Shown here in pieces: positions 1-5,291 of a stretch of 5,801 nucleotides of DNA. The notes below the pieces were generated by a model. The model did no database searches, had not been told where the DNA came from, and saw only the letters and a list, made by a program, of their open reading frames with translations. The position numbers and the translations under genes are program-made. Every line of letters begins with the position of its first letter. Within the stretch, counting starts at the first letter, position 1. The stretch spans positions 1-5,801 of the forward strand of contig CAAELE010000014.1 of assembly GCA_900756765.1 (NCBI GenBank), given 5' to 3'. Source of the stretch: an uncultured Collinsella sp. (GTDB lineage: Bacteria; Actinomycetota; Coriobacteriia; Coriobacteriales; Coriobacteriaceae).

Positions 1-15
1 ATCGGTCGGAGGGGT

Positions 16-95
16 GGCTTTGTAAAGCCGTTTGTCTCCACCCGCGTAGCGGGTGGTTTAAAGCTGGCCGCTGCGCGGCCAGCAGACTAAAGTCT
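16..95. repeat. Run of four short perfect hairpins (possible IS200/IS605-type end)
   Basis: Four perfect inverted repeats follow one another closely: 16-21/24-29 (GGCTTT/AAAGCC), 38-45/49-56 (CCACCCGC/GCGGGTGG), 63-71/75-83 (GCTGGCCGC/GCGGCCAGC) and 84-88/91-95 (AGACT/AGTCT). The GACTTTAGTC-like last hairpin, read on the minus strand, recalls subterminal hairpins and omega-RNA 3' ends of IS200/IS605-family elements as I remember them. Frame 1 is open from base 1 to a TAA at 88-90, so a TnpB C-terminal tail overlapping such an RNA is possible, but 29 codons are too few to identify. The block lies outside the attachment site and so is probably chromosomal flank. The hairpins are seen directly; the family assignment is inference. 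Confidence 0.4.
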
Positions 96-100
96 TGAAC

Positions 101-130
101 AAAAAAGCTCGCCGGCTAGGCCGACGAGCT
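101..130 (-). terminator. Rho-independent terminator of the tRNA-Met gene
   Basis: Read on the minus strand, an 11-bp stem (130-120 with 116-106) closes a 3-nt CTA loop and is followed by a run of T. The stem has one G.U wobble in minus-strand RNA, which would be a C.A mismatch if transcribed from the plus strand. The T-run is also only on the minus side, so the terminator serves the minus-strand tRNA at 140-189, ten bases away. It probably belongs to the original chromosomal tRNA gene and stayed behind with the displaced 3' tRNA fragment. Confidence 0.8.
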
Positions 131-139
131 GCAAGTTCT

Positions 140-189
140 TGGTCGCGGGGGCAGGATTTGAACCTACGACCTCCGGGTTATGAGCCCGT
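140..189 (-). tRNA. 3' fragment of tRNA-Met (anticodon CAT), 5' half missing
   Basis: On the minus strand the order is anticodon stem 5' strand (189-185), a CTCATAA anticodon loop with CAT (184-178), anticodon stem 3' strand (177-173), a 5-nt variable loop (172-168), T-arm with loop TTCAAAT (167-151), acceptor 3' strand CCCCGCG (150-144), discriminator A (143) and encoded CCA (142-140). The matching acceptor strand CGCGGGG and any D-arm are absent upstream (190-260), so this is not a working gene. The outermost anticodon-stem pair (position 27 with 43) is A against G, which suggests that tRNA identity ends about there. Tyrosine integrases commonly use tRNA 3' ends as attB, and the partial copy marks one end of the integrated element. 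Confidence 0.85.
140..189. other. Attachment site (attL/attR) of the integrated element
   Basis: The truncated tRNA-Met 3' end lies directly before a tyrosine integrase gene that reads away from it, the usual arrangement for one end of a tRNA-integrated element. The tRNA terminator stays on the left, so the chromosome is to the left and the element to the right. The core should be some or all of 140-188. Its exact length and the crossover point cannot be fixed without the other end, which is not in this window. Confidence 0.75.
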
Positions 190-200
190 AGTTTCTAAAC

Positions 201-230
201 TTGTTGACACTCTTTGAGACTGTTTGACAC
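201..230. repeat. Three iterated 10-bp repeats, candidate integrase arm or excisionase sites
   Basis: TTGTTGACAC (201-210), TCTTTGAGAC (211-220) and TGTTTGACAC (221-230) are contiguous 10-bp units sharing TTGA(C/G)AC. Spacing of about one helical turn, next to an attachment core and upstream of int, fits arm-type sites for the integrase N-terminal domain or cooperative excisionase sites. The repeat pattern is direct observation; the binding protein is inferred. Confidence 0.6.
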
Positions 231-251
231 CGCTATATAGGCAGGTAGATA
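224..251 (+). promoter_or_regulatory. int: Candidate int promoter overlapping the iterated repeats
   Basis: A TTGACA hexamer (224-229) is followed after 16 bp by TAGATA (246-251), giving a perfect -35 and a 3-of-6 -10. The -35 lies inside the third 10-bp repeat, so a protein bound to the repeats would block it, which would give integrase or excisionase feedback on int. The mRNA would carry a roughly 200-nt leader that includes the large inverted repeat at 333-419. This is judged by eye from consensus only. Confidence 0.35.
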
Positions 252-292
252 TACATTTCTTTCAAAAACACCAAATAGCGGTTCTGTTCGAT

Positions 293-311
293 TTCGACCA
301 AAATTCGACCA
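293..311. repeat. Two direct repeats TTCGACCA spaced 11 bp
   Basis: TTCGACCA occurs at 293-300 and 304-311, with a partial TTCGA at 287-291 and a related ATTTGACCA at 442-450 just before the int ribosome site. The helical spacing suggests a second class of protein-binding sites in the int control region, but the units are short. Confidence 0.4.
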
Positions 312-332
312 CTGAAATCTTGACTTTCGCCA

Positions 333-419
333 CTGCGTGGCATACGCTCGGAGCAGCGCACCCGAAGCGCCCGCTTCACGGGCCGCACGGGTGCGCTGCT
401 CCGAGCGTATGCCACGCAG
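333..419. repeat. Perfect 32-bp inverted repeat with 23-nt loop upstream of int
   Basis: Arms 333-364 and 388-419 are exact reverse complements with no mismatch. The loop can fold further, either 365-369 with 372-376 or 369-373 with 379-383. No T-run follows on either strand, so it is not an ordinary terminator. It lies 43 bp before the int start, and any transcript entering int from upstream would carry it as a very stable hairpin. Both outer ends are flanked by CCA (330-332 and 420-422), possibly a 3-bp target duplication of a tiny terminal-repeat element, though 3 bp can easily be chance. Other options are an int leader attenuator, a single-strand replication or transfer signal, or a recombinase or regulator site. 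Its role is unknown. Confidence 0.9.
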
Positions 420-462
420 CCATGGAGTCACATTCGTATTCATTTGACCAAAGGATCGGCGC

Positions 463-1755
463 ATGAGCAGGCCTCTTGTCGTTGGTAAGGGAAGCGCCCT
501 TAAAAGCAAGACGCAGAAAAACGTGTACTATATCAGGCACAACATGGGCAAAGACCCCATTACCGGCAAATATAGGTACTCACCTCGCCGAAAGGTCTAC
601 GCAAAGAACAAGTCGGAATTGAGAGCCGAGCTCGAAGCATATAAGGCTGAGCTCAATAGCGGACTCACCATCAAAGACCCCGATAAGACCGTTTATCAGT
701 ACACCAAAGAGTTCCACAAAGATCGCGTGGACGCCGAGACCATCAGCCCGCTTGCCCTTGACCGCGAAGAGCTTGAAGTTAAGGAAATACAGGAGCTTTT
801 CGGCAATTATCCCGTAAAAGACCTGAGGCCCCACATAATAAACGCCGGCTATGCTGAAGCCCGCAAAAGTGGAAGATTCTCCGAATCTGAGCTGCATAAA
901 ATCAGTGTAAAACTGAATCAGATTATGAAGGCCGCCATGCTTGACGACCTGATTGTCAAGAACCCCTGCGCCGGCACCGTCATCCCGCGGCCCAAAGGAA
1001 AAGAGAGGCAGGCTCTTTCCCTCGATGAAGCCCGGAGGCTTCTCTCCCTCCTCCTTTCACAGGAGATGGACTCCCACAGAATAGGCACCCTCTTGTTGCT
1101 CGATACCGGCATGCGCCGCGGAGAGATGCTCGGACTCAGATGGGGCGACGTCCATTTTGGCGACGGCTATGTCCGCATCGACGGACAGTATGCCGCCGAC
1201 AAGCTGGTCAGAGACCCAAAGAGCTCAACGGGGAAAAGGTCCGTCTCTTTGAGCCCGCTTGCACTCGAGAGGCTCGCCGCCTGGCGCGAGCTTCAGCGCA
1301 CGCTTCTCGCCGAAGTCGACCTCGAACAGGCTTCCAGCACCCCGATTGTGCACACATTAGTCGATCCCCAAAGAAACACGAGGGCAAAAACTAAAGATGA
1401 CGAAAAAGGAAAGAGGGGGCCAATCGCCATCGCGCACATGGACCCAAACTGCTTTTCGCGATGGTTCCGCGAATGGTGCTCGGACTATGGCTTTGGGCAG
1501 TTCAGAGAAATCACGCACTACATCGAGCGAGACGGAAAGATGTACGCTCGAGGTACAAAGTACTCCGGCCTGACCCCGCATATGCTCAGGCACACGCAGG
1601 CGACGTTGCTGATCGGAGAGAACGTCGACATCAAAACCGTCAGCAGCCGCCTCGGGCACAGCACCGTCAAGCTCACGCTAGACACCTATGCACACGCAAT
1701 TGCCGCCAAGGACCAGGCAGCCGCCAACACGATCGGCAACTTGCTTTCAAATTAA
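463..1755 (+). CDS. int: Tyrosine recombinase / integrase of the mobile element
   Basis: This site-specific recombinase should integrate and excise the element at the neighbouring tRNA-Met site. All three domains appear present in the 430 residues: an arm-binding AP2-like N-terminal region (about 20-65, with YYIRHNMGKDPITGKYR), a SAM-like core-binding region (about 72-170), and the catalytic domain (about 183-425). Expected catalytic residues are R218 (TGMRRGE), K253 (PKSSTGK), H373 and R376 (TPHMLRH), H399 (RLGHS) and nucleophile Y409 (LDTYAH). The length is normal for Tn916/phage-type integrases and nothing looks broken. AAGGA at 451-455 lies 7 bp before the ATG and supports this start. The gene reads away from the attachment site and ends one base from the converging minus-strand gene, with no terminator between them. 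Regulation may involve the repeats at 201-230 and the hairpin at 333-419. Confidence 0.95.
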   Translation: MSRPLVVGKGSALKSKTQKNVYYIRHNMGKDPITGKYRYSPRRKVYAKNKSELRAELEAYKAELNSGLTIKDPDKTVYQYTKEFHKDRVDAETISPLALDREELEVKEIQELFGNYPVKDLRPHIINAGYAEARKSGRFSESELHKISVKLNQIMKAAMLDDLIVKNPCAGTVIPRPKGKERQALSLDEARRLLSLLLSQEMDSHRIGTLLLLDTGMRRGEMLGLRWGDVHFGDGYVRIDGQYAADKLVRDPKSSTGKRSVSLSPLALERLAAWRELQRTLLAEVDLEQASSTPIVHTLVDPQRNTRAKTKDDEKGKRGPIAIAHMDPNCFSRWFREWCSDYGFGQFREITHYIERDGKMYARGTKYSGLTPHMLRHTQATLLIGENVDIKTVSSRLGHSTVKLTLDTYAHAIAAKDQAAANTIGNLLSN

Positions 1756-1756
1756 A

Positions 1757-3187
1757 TCAGCTCTTCGCTTTCGATGCGCTTCGCCTCGCGTTCGCCCTCT
1801 TCCTACTGTTCCTGGCGTTCTTCGCTCTCGTGCATTCCTCTGAACAGCATCGCGATTTGCCGTTTGCGGTGTCGGCGAACGGCCGGCCGCAGTGCTCGCA
1901 TATTTTGACGACATCAACCGAATAACTCTTTGCAAGCGCGACCCAAAGGCGCGTAGCAGCATCGGGAACGCAAAGGTCGAAAGAAGAGCCGCGGCCATAA
2001 TCGATGACGCCATTAGCCATCTGCGTCGGAGTCTGCCGCTTGGGCTCGAGGATTCTCCTCCACCTATAACCCGCGCAGCGCGAGAACCACTCCGTCATGT
2101 CCTGCACCAGATGCGAGGCAAGGGATTCCTCGGTCTTGAGAACGCGCTCGGAAGACTCGTCGAGCCCCCTGAGAGTATCACCAGGCACCCTTGCAACAAA
2201 AGACGGACCTGGAAAGTCAGCTTCTCCAACTGTCTCCATAAAGGACAATGTATCGTTCTTGCACCACCTGACAAACGAACGCTCGACCATGGCAGTCCCG
2301 GGCTCAATCCTTTCATTGATCACCGCCCACTTGCCACCTCGCTCAAGCCCGCCCACGAAGCTATCCCTAAACTCATGATCGCTAGGGATTTGCAGGTTGG
2401 TGAGAACCACGTACGCGGTTTTATTTGCCTCAACGTTGCCGAAGCAATACACGCGCCAATAGGGATCCAAAACCCCCAGCGAAGACGGCGAACCCATCTC
2501 GACCGATGAAGCCAGGGAAGAGATCTTCATTGCCCCGGCGACCGAAAGCCAGGCGTCAAGCGGTTCGTCGATTTCATAGGGGCCGACTCTCCCCACAAAG
2601 CCAAACAAAGGACCGGTTACGCGCGCCGCGGCAGCGAACCTCTCCCGAGGGTCGACGCCGGAGGCCTTGTCACCGGGATGCGGCGCGTCGTCGACGCGAC
2701 AAGCCGGTGCCGGCACTTCTGACAGGGCGAGCAGCATCGCATCAACGCTTCCGTAATCTTCCAATTTACAAGACGGCAGAACGCCTTCCAGAAGACCGTC
2801 AAGGGCCACGGAGCGAATCAGGCCGAAAGCAAGGTCCTTGTCCGCCCCCGGTGCGTCTGTTTCAACGCTTGACGGCCTGTTCGGCATACCGATTGATTCT
2901 TCGCGATAAGTGAAGTTCATGTGGTCGCCTGCACTCTCGCCCGCTACGTCCGGAACGAGACGACCGTTCTCGTGAAATTCAAGCCCGTCCTTCGTCTTAT
3001 AGCCGACCTGAACCTGACCGGTCGCGGGATCAAGCGGCATGATCGGCCAATATCGACGTTCATCTTCAGGCGGCAAAGACGGCTCCCCCTCCTCCACAAC
3101 ATCGATAACCTTTGAGTCCGATTCACCGTCCTTGGCATCGGTCAACAGCAATTCAATCTTATTTATCAATTTATCGATAAGCATCAT
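1757..3187 (-). CDS. Unrecognised protein with C-terminal four-cysteine zinc-ribbon-like motif
   Basis: I do not recognise this 476-residue protein as a whole. The clearest part is the C-terminus: CEHC (C430, C433), then CCSEEC (C447/C448 and C452), followed by a tail rich in Arg and Lys (453-476). This resembles the zinc-ribbon of CGNR-type proteins (CxxC, F-x-D, CS-x-x-C, basic stretch) and suggests nucleic-acid binding. The N-terminus has a short hydrophobic helix (MLIDKLINKIELLL), then an acidic, proline-containing stretch; the centre looks globular. No signal peptide or membrane segment is evident. The start is the first ATG in the open frame; a second ATG follows at once, and only a weak GGGGG lies about 10 bases upstream. 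It lies between int and the excisionase-like gene on the opposite strand, as cargo or element-specific regulators often do. Its function is unknown. Confidence 0.85.
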   Translation of the reverse strand: MMLIDKLINKIELLLTDAKDGESDSKVIDVVEEGEPSLPPEDERRYWPIMPLDPATGQVQVGYKTKDGLEFHENGRLVPDVAGESAGDHMNFTYREESIGMPNRPSSVETDAPGADKDLAFGLIRSVALDGLLEGVLPSCKLEDYGSVDAMLLALSEVPAPACRVDDAPHPGDKASGVDPRERFAAAARVTGPLFGFVGRVGPYEIDEPLDAWLSVAGAMKISSLASSVEMGSPSSLGVLDPYWRVYCFGNVEANKTAYVVLTNLQIPSDHEFRDSFVGGLERGGKWAVINERIEPGTAMVERSFVRWCKNDTLSFMETVGEADFPGPSFVARVPGDTLRGLDESSERVLKTEESLASHLVQDMTEWFSRCAGYRWRRILEPKRQTPTQMANGVIDYGRGSSFDLCVPDAATRLWVALAKSYSVDVVKICEHCGRPFADTANGKSRCCSEECTRAKNARNSRKRANARRSASKAKS

Positions 3188-3207
3188 CGCAGGTAAACCC
3201 CCGTAAT

Positions 3208-3223
3208 AGGTGATGTAATACCT
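3208..3223. promoter_or_regulatory. Imperfect palindrome in divergent control region (operator candidate)
   Basis: AGGTGATGTAATACCT is a partly symmetric 16-mer (AGGT/ACCT ends), overlapped by two GTAATA direct repeats at 3203-3208 and 3215-3220. It lies about 20 bp before the minus-strand gene and about 80 bp before the excisionase-like gene, so it could be a shared operator. The rest of 3188-3303 holds a GGAGC-A-GCTCC palindrome (3258-3268), but I see no convincing promoter hexamers for either direction. Confidence 0.3.
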
Positions 3224-3303
3224 CGATTTATGCCCGCCGACGGCATTGTGTAGTCACGGAGCAGCTCCCGCCCCGTAACACATACACCGAAGGAGGCATA
3301 CAC

Positions 3304-3510
3304 ATGGACGACAACGACACGCCTGGCATCCAGACGGGCCCGCTTCTCACTCGCGACGAGGTCGCTGACAAGCTTCACCTCACCGCCGACACCGCCGGCC
3401 AGCTGATTGCCCGCACCGGCAAGGGCATCTACCTCTGTCGCCGCACGTACATCTATGAGCGCGATCTCGACGTCTACCTCAGCGCTCTGCGCGGCAAAGG
3501 CGGCGAATAG
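3304..3510 (+). CDS. Excisionase-family helix-turn-helix protein
   Basis: This 68-residue protein has the layout of the excisionase/AlpA-type winged helix (HTH_17): LLTRDEVADKLHLTADTAGQLIA (about 14-36) matches the common LLTveEvAelLgvs...vyrLir pattern, followed by a wing (IYLCRRTYIYERDLDVYL, 42-59). Such proteins bind near attachment sites to bend DNA and favour excision, or act as small regulators. A near-perfect AAGGAGG (3290-3296) lies 7 bp before the ATG, so strong translation is expected. It starts the plus-strand series and is followed after one base by the next gene's ATG. It lies about 1.5 kb from int rather than beside it, so a role as regulator of the downstream genes is also possible. 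The first 12 residues are acidic and probably disordered. Confidence 0.85.
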   Translation: MDDNDTPGIQTGPLLTRDEVADKLHLTADTAGQLIARTGKGIYLCRRTYIYERDLDVYLSALRGKGGE

Positions 3511-3511
3511 G

Positions 3512-4144
3512 ATGATTGACTACGACGGCCTGCCCGCCTCGAAGGAGTACTACGGCGCCATCGGCACCGTCATCACGCCCGAGGCGTGGCGGGCGTTGCG
3601 CGGGCCCGGCAACCGCGCTCATCGCGTTCCCGAGCACACTCCCAGGCTCATCGCCGAGCGCGCCTCGGCCATCTTCGCGGCAAAGACCGGAAACGCTAAA
3701 GAGAAGGAGGCTGCTCGCCTCTCTATCGGCGCATGGATCTGGTACGCGCACGACGATGCCGACGAAGCGGCAGCGGTGGCTACGGCGGCCGCCATGGCCT
3801 CCCACGAGCGCGCTGTATTCATCTCGGCATGTGAGCTTGCAACGGCATGGAACGGCGGCGAACTTTACGGCCCCAACTCGAAGGCCCACACCGTCGATCG
3901 CTATCGCGATCTGCCCGTGCTCGTCATCGCGGATCTTGGCGCGAGCGGTATGCGCGAGGAGGCACTCGCGCTGATCGAGTTGCTCGGAGATCGTCGGCGC
4001 CACAAGCGCTCGACATTGTTCGCGTCGACCTTTACCGGCAAGAGCATCGCCAGGGCGCTGGAGGCGGCCGGATCGAACTCCGATCAGGTGCGCAAGCTCA
4101 TCGAACTGATTAGCGCCGGAGTGCGCGAGGGAAGGAGGTCGTGA
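3512..4144 (+). CDS. DnaC/IstB-like protein with degenerate Walker A and B (pseudo-ATPase)
   Basis: This 210-residue protein has the strand and helix order of DnaC-type AAA+ helicase loaders. Residues 73-96 (GAWIWYAHDDADEAAAVATAAAMA) sit where a P-loop strand and helix belong, but GxxGxGK(S/T) is replaced by AHDDADEA. AVFISACELATAW (101-113) matches the next strand and helix, VLVIADLGA (136-144) matches Walker B (LLVIDEIG in DnaC as I recall it) with the first acid changed to Ala140, and LLGDRRRHKRSTLFASTF (157-174) matches the helix leading to sensor 1. ATP binding is therefore probably lost, which suggests a structural, helicase-binding or inhibitory role. The frame is open further upstream to 3407, but ATG 3512, one base after the excisionase-like stop, is preferred as a coupled start; the upstream extension is a shadow of that gene. 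The alternative is a distant, unrelated fold. Confidence 0.75.
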   Translation: MIDYDGLPASKEYYGAIGTVITPEAWRALRGPGNRAHRVPEHTPRLIAERASAIFAAKTGNAKEKEAARLSIGAWIWYAHDDADEAAAVATAAAMASHERAVFISACELATAWNGGELYGPNSKAHTVDRYRDLPVLVIADLGASGMREEALALIELLGDRRRHKRSTLFASTFTGKSIARALEAAGSNSDQVRKLIELISAGVREGRRS

Positions 4145-4200
4145 CCGGCGCGAGGGCGAGGGCTCCGCCTTTCAGCGGCATTCGCCATTGGCAACTTTTC

Positions 4201-4225
4201 TATACATCCCAACATCTAGGAGGTA
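4201..4225 (+). promoter_or_regulatory. AT-richer leader with strong ribosome site for the 4229 gene
   Basis: AGGAGGT (4218-4224) lies 4-5 bp before ATG 4229, a very strong Shine-Dalgarno. TATACA at 4201-4206 could be a -10, but no -35 lies at the right distance (TTGGCA at 4188-4193 is only 7 bp away). The 84-bp gap after the DnaC-like gene makes a separate promoter plausible but unproven. Confidence 0.35.
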
Positions 4226-4228
4226 CTT

Positions 4229-4693
4229 ATGCGGCATCAGACTGTCGTAGTCCAGACGGACAGCGGTCCGGCCCTCGTCTTCGACATCGCTAAGAAGCGC
4301 TATGTCTACCATGGCGGCCAGGACACCCCCGTCCTCAACCTCGAGCACACCGAAAACGCCCAGAGCGCCTGGATCCTGCAGTTCAAGCACGCGATTGCGA
4401 ACGTTCCCCGCACCCTCATGGCGTTTAGCCCCACCGACGAGGCCCCCGACGCGGTGGATTGTCTCGCTGCCATCGACGAGTGCTATGGCATCCCCGACCA
4501 CGAGCTCGTCAAGATCGCAGCTCGCGCCTATGTCGTCAACGGCACTGGCGCGACGCACGACGCGTTCGTCAAACGCTTCGCAGCTCGACTCGAGAACATT
4601 ACTCAGGAACTCGGTGTCTTCGGCGCAGTCCCCATTGAACTCGCCGATCGCGCCCCTTGGCCTATCTTCACCGTCGAAGACATCGACGACTAG
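4229..4693 (+). CDS. Unrecognised acidic 154-residue protein
   Basis: No family is recognised. The protein is acidic (about 22 Asp/Glu against 12 Lys/Arg by hand count) and ends in VEDIDD. The N-terminus (VVVQTDSGPALVFDIAKKRYVYHGG) looks like beta strands, and residues from about 70 on look mostly helical. There is no signal peptide, membrane segment or obvious metal site. AGGAGGT sits 4-5 bp upstream and fixes the start. GC-rich codon use and third-position bias match its neighbours, so it is a real gene and not a shadow; the long open frames on the opposite strand here are mirror frames. Small acidic proteins in the transfer-side part of mobile elements are sometimes anti-defence or regulatory, but nothing here shows that. 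Confidence 0.8.
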   Translation: MRHQTVVVQTDSGPALVFDIAKKRYVYHGGQDTPVLNLEHTENAQSAWILQFKHAIANVPRTLMAFSPTDEAPDAVDCLAAIDECYGIPDHELVKIAARAYVVNGTGATHDAFVKRFAARLENITQELGVFGAVPIELADRAPWPIFTVEDIDD

Positions 4694-4703
4694 CTCATCG
4701 TAC

Positions 4704-4727
4704 GCCGCCGCCCGAGCGGGCGGCGGC
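4704..4727. repeat. GC-only 11-bp perfect hairpin between genes
   Basis: GCCGCCGCCCG (4704-4714) and its exact reverse complement (4717-4727) are separated by AG; in RNA this would be about 10 bp with a GAGC loop. It sits 10 bases after the stop of the 4229 gene. There is no T-run, so it may be an mRNA-stabilising or weak termination hairpin rather than a full terminator. Confidence 0.7.
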
Positions 4728-4750
4728 CATCTCGCATCGAAAGGAAAACC

Positions 4751-5209
4751 ATGCCCAAGAAAAGTGTCGATAAGAACCACAAGCCCCTCACCCTCAACGG
4801 CCACTCCTTCCGCATCCCCTCGGACGCCGAATGCCTGCTCGACGGCTGGAGCACCTTCGGCGTCCAGCCCATCGTTATCGAGCCCGCAGAGAAGATCGAG
4901 GGCATCCCCGGCGCCTTCGTCATCGCGTCCCACTCCTCCGTCCCCAATATCCCTTACGTCGCGCCCGCCATCGTCGCGGAAATCGCCAGGCGCTGGCCCG
5001 GCATCGACCCCCGCGAGCTCGCCAGGGTCATCGTCGGGGTCGCCCGCAGCGGCGATCGCTCTTACACCCCGGACAGCGTCCTCCGCGGTATCGACTGCAT
5101 CCTGGACCTCGATACGTTGGGAGTCGTGAACAAGCTTGTCGCCTATCCTCCCCTCCCGGCAGACCAGGCGCCCGAGGGCTATCCCAACGTCCTTCTCGAA
5201 GACGAGTAG
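4751..5209 (+). CDS. Unrecognised 152-residue protein
   Basis: No family is recognised. The N-terminus is basic (MPKKSVDKNHK), then NGHSFRIPSDAECLLDGW and a central stretch IPGAFVIASHSSVPNIPYVAPAIVAEIARRWPGIDPRELARVIVGVA (about 52-98), predicted by eye as a strand followed by two helices. The C-terminus is proline-rich and acidic (VLLEDE). Overall it is mildly acidic (about 20 acidic against 14 basic residues), with no signal peptide or convincing membrane segment. AAAGGA (4740-4745) lies 5 bp before the ATG. It stands between two GC-rich hairpins, and CGCATCGAA precedes both its own ribosome site and that of the next gene. By size and acidity it is like the preceding gene, but I see no sequence similarity between them. 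Confidence 0.8.
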   Translation: MPKKSVDKNHKPLTLNGHSFRIPSDAECLLDGWSTFGVQPIVIEPAEKIEGIPGAFVIASHSSVPNIPYVAPAIVAEIARRWPGIDPRELARVIVGVARSGDRSYTPDSVLRGIDCILDLDTLGVVNKLVAYPPLPADQAPEGYPNVLLEDE

Positions 5210-5218
5210 GCCTCAAGC

Positions 5219-5248
5219 GGGGCGGATCGACAACGGTCGGTCCGCCCC
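5219..5248. repeat. 13-bp inverted repeat before the ribbon-helix-helix gene (oriT or operator candidate)
   Basis: Arms 5219-5231 (GGGGCGGATCGAC) and 5236-5248 (GTCGGTCCGCCCC) pair with a single U.G wobble around an AACG loop. TGCTTTC follows, a weak T-run, so it could act as a terminator for the 4751 gene. It lies 43 bp upstream of a ribbon-helix-helix gene and about 500 bp before the possible relaxase, which also fits an oriT inverted repeat or an autoregulatory operator. No known nic sequence is recognised. Confidence 0.7.
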
Positions 5249-5291
5249 TGCTTTCGGGCCGACGATCACCGCGCATCGAAGAGAGGATCGA

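Noticed and set aside
320..348. TTGACT with TACGCT 17 bp later as a promoter
   Set aside because: The -10 matches only 3 of 6 and lies inside the arm of the large inverted repeat; weaker than the 224-251 candidate.
3407..3511. Upstream start for the DnaC-like protein
   Set aside because: The extra 35 residues are Ala/Ser/Thr repeats from a shifted frame of the excisionase-like gene; ATG 3512 directly after that gene's stop fits coupling.
3479..4003. Minus-strand open frame of 174 codons
   Set aside because: Mirror frame of the DnaC-like gene with no ribosome site or recognisable motif.
4172..4933. Long minus-strand open frame (253 codons) across two plus-strand genes
   Set aside because: Its composition (Gly, Asp, Val, Glu, Ala runs) is typical of the mirror frame of GC-rich genes, it spans two good plus-strand genes and the hairpin between them, and both plus genes have ribosome sites.
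4302..5129. Plus-strand open frame of 275 codons rich in Ser, Pro, Thr
   Set aside because: Low-complexity shifted frame that covers the end of one gene and most of the next, with no ribosome site.
5136..5291. Upstream start for the ribbon-helix-helix protein
   Set aside because: It overlaps the end of the 4751 gene and the inverted repeat, while a ribosome site precedes ATG 5292 and the RHH fold begins there.
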